This document shows, piece after piece, positions 6,260-6,948 of a stretch of DNA of 6,948 bases. Both the position numbers and the translations under genes were made by a program. Within the stretch, counting starts at the first letter, position 1. Each line of letters opens with the position of its first letter. The notes under the pieces are model-generated. The model searched no databases and was not told the DNA's origin. It saw nothing but the letters and a program-made list of their open reading frames with translations. Source of the DNA: Gammaproteobacteria bacterium (lineage in GTDB: Bacteria; Gemmatimonadota; Gemmatimonadetes; Longimicrobiales; Gaopeijiaceae); contig JAHEKL010000150.1 of assembly GCA_024638345.1 (NCBI GenBank), positions 1 through 6,948 on the forward strand, given 5' to 3'.

Positions 6260-6288
6260 AACCTATCCGGGGCCCGGGTAGGTGTCAA
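6260..6288 (-). promoter_or_regulatory. Predicted mdh promoter
   Basis: On the minus strand a perfect TTGACA (6288-6283) is followed by exactly 17 bases and TAGGTT (6265-6260), a weak 3/6 -10. It gives a leader of about 35 bases before the mdh ATG. The -35 is the strong part, and the same TTGACAC heptamer occurs at the nuo promoter. The poor -10 suggests either weak expression or activator dependence. Confidence 0.45.
6262..6282. repeat. 21-base imperfect palindrome filling the mdh promoter spacer
   Basis: The outer arms CCTA and TAGG and the inner arms CCGGG and CCCGG pair around a single central base. Only one pair (the fifth base in from each end) is mismatched. The repeat covers the whole -35/-10 spacer and four bases of the -10. 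It is well placed to be an operator for a dimeric regulator of mdh. Alternatively it could be a hairpin at the end of the transcript from the upstream gene, although the T-run (TTTTT) lies more than ten bases beyond it. Confidence 0.4.
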
Positions 6289-6345
6289 CGACAGGAAACC
6301 CCACGATGGACGACCCCGTTCGGGCCGGTTCGAGGCCCCGAGCGC

Positions 6346-6873
6346 TCAGGGTCTGGGCGCCCTGGGCCGACCGGGCCCGCGGGCGCCCGGCCCGTTCGCT
6401 CCGTTCGGGGATCCGAGTCGCCGGATCTGATCTCCGAACTGGTCCCTGAGGACTTGAAGTCGGAGGACCTGCGCGGGGCTGAGGGCCTCGAGCAGGCGGT
6501 TCTCCTCCTCGATCAGCAGGTCGGCTTCCTGGCGCCGGAGCTCACGGAGCTCCTCGAGAAGCTCCATCGCCCGTTCGTCCGACCGATCGCCGGCCATCAG
6601 CTCGCGAATCTCCCGCGCGATCTCGCGCCGCCTCGGCAGGAGCTGGGAGCGTGCTTCGCCGAACTCTGCGAAGACGTCGATCAGGACCTCTCTCTGGTTC
6701 TCGTCCAGCTCCAGCTCCCGAGCCAGACGATCCTGGAATCGCCGCTGGATCCGCTGCAGCATCTCCTGGCGGTCGAGACCCGCTCCCGGGCCGCGGTTTT
6801 GGGCTTCGGCACGTTCCTGGGGAAGACCCAGAGAGACCAACGTCACGAGGGCGATCGCGAAAGACCGGATCAT
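6346..6873 (-). CDS. Exported helical Spy/CpxP-like protein (periplasmic stress or metal-sensor type)
   Basis: A 175-residue protein with a clear Sec signal peptide: a short basic start, a hydrophobic run at about 5-17, and an AEA-Q cleavage site after residue 24. The mature part is almost entirely charged helix, rich in Arg, Glu and Leu (about 33-152). It has two segments resembling the LTxxQ repeats of Spy/CpxP proteins: LELDENQREVL (54-64) and LSPAQVLRL (131-139). A Gly/Pro/Arg-rich, probably disordered tail follows (153-175). Known relatives are periplasmic chaperones or modulators of envelope-stress and metal-responsive systems; that role here is inference. There is no cysteine and no His-rich metal site. 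The ATG at 6873 overlaps the stop of the preceding gene as ATGA and has GAGGAG 8 bases upstream, so the two are translationally coupled. The protein is a real gene with high probability; its exact family is less certain. Confidence 0.75.
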   Translation of the reverse strand: MIRSFAIALVTLVSLGLPQERAEAQNRGPGAGLDRQEMLQRIQRRFQDRLARELELDENQREVLIDVFAEFGEARSQLLPRRREIAREIRELMAGDRSDERAMELLEELRELRRQEADLLIEEENRLLEALSPAQVLRLQVLRDQFGDQIRRLGSPNGANGPGARGPGRPRAPRP

Positions 6874-6948
6874 TGATCCATCTCCTCGAGGAGTGCCATG
6901 AGCATCTCATCGGTCAAGGCTTCGGGAACGGGCCCACCGGCCACCATC
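6870..6948 (-). CDS. C-terminal end of an unidentified gene, coupled to the exported-protein gene
   Basis: The frame is open from the right edge and ends in TGA at 6872-6870, overlapping the following ATG as ATGA. The last 25 residues include PVPEALTDEMLMALLEEMDQ, an acidic amphipathic helix. That is too little to name a family. Spy/CpxP-like genes are often preceded by sigma-factor and anti-sigma-factor genes, so an anti-sigma or similar regulator is possible, but this is only context-based inference. An ATG coincides with the edge of the window, but a 25-residue gene is unlikely. Confidence 0.6.
   Translation of the reverse strand, partial: MVAGGPVPEALTDEMLMALLEEMDQ
6882..6887 (-). promoter_or_regulatory. 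Ribosome-binding site of the exported-protein gene
   Basis: GAGGAG on the minus strand lies 8 bases before the ATG at 6873. It is one of the strongest Shine-Dalgarno sequences in the window and lies inside the end of the upstream gene. Confidence 0.65.

Noticed and set aside
6300..6345. GGCC-rich inverted repeat after the exported-protein gene as a terminator
   Set aside because: The stem has a bulge and no T-run follows. It looks like ordinary GC-rich spacer, although some read-through or Rho-dependent end may exist here.
1..6948. CRISPR arrays, tRNA or rRNA genes, insertion sequences, phage or toxin-antitoxin genes
   Set aside because: No regularly spaced repeats, RNA gene signatures, transposase motifs or small paired toxin genes were seen on either strand. 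The window is almost fully accounted for by the listed genes.

Overview
This is a GC-rich bacterial stretch of core energy metabolism and nucleotide metabolism. It holds most of a respiratory complex I operon, a dCTP deaminase gene, a malate dehydrogenase gene, and a small exported-protein gene coupled to an upstream gene that the window cuts. Protein resemblance is the only clue to the organism. The malate dehydrogenase is of the lactate-dehydrogenase-like type known from Chlorobium and relatives, the complex I is the split form (separate nuoC and nuoD), and a small secreted helical Spy/CpxP-like protein is present. A Gemmatimonadota-like or related environmental lineage would fit, but this is a low-confidence inference.

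Layout. From 4436 down to the left edge, the minus strand carries nuoA-nuoB-nuoC-nuoD-nuoE-nuoF with no intergenic space. Each junction is a 4-base ATGA or GTGA overlap, except E/F, which shares one base (TAGTG). nuoC, nuoE and nuoF start with GTG; nuoF runs off the left edge. A 288-base divergent spacer (4437-4724) separates nuoA from dcd. It contains a good sigma70-type promoter for nuo, a CRP-like inverted repeat just downstream of the predicted nuo start site, a weaker promoter for dcd, and a 12-base palindrome in the dcd leader. dcd (4725-5279, plus) converges on mdh (5294-6217, minus) with 14 bases between the stop codons. Between mdh and the next minus-strand gene (6218-6345) lies a candidate mdh promoter whose -35/-10 spacer is almost filled by a 21-base imperfect palindrome. 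The right end holds a signal-peptide-bearing, helical, charged protein gene (6346-6873). Its ATG overlaps the stop of a further minus-strand gene, of which only the last 25 codons are visible.

How the genes work together. Malate dehydrogenase makes NADH in the TCA cycle. NuoE and NuoF form the NADH-oxidising tip of complex I, NuoB/C/D form the connecting and quinone-reducing module, and NuoA is a membrane subunit beside the quinone site. dcd supplies dUTP for dTMP synthesis and appears to be an unrelated neighbour. The exported protein is probably part of an envelope-stress or metal-response unit whose main genes lie beyond the right edge.

I found no convincing undescribed multi-gene system. 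The points worth a second look are a Leu at the usual quinone-contacting Tyr position in NuoD, the palindromes in the mdh and nuo promoters, an unusually long NuoE N-terminus, and a NuoB C-terminal tail.
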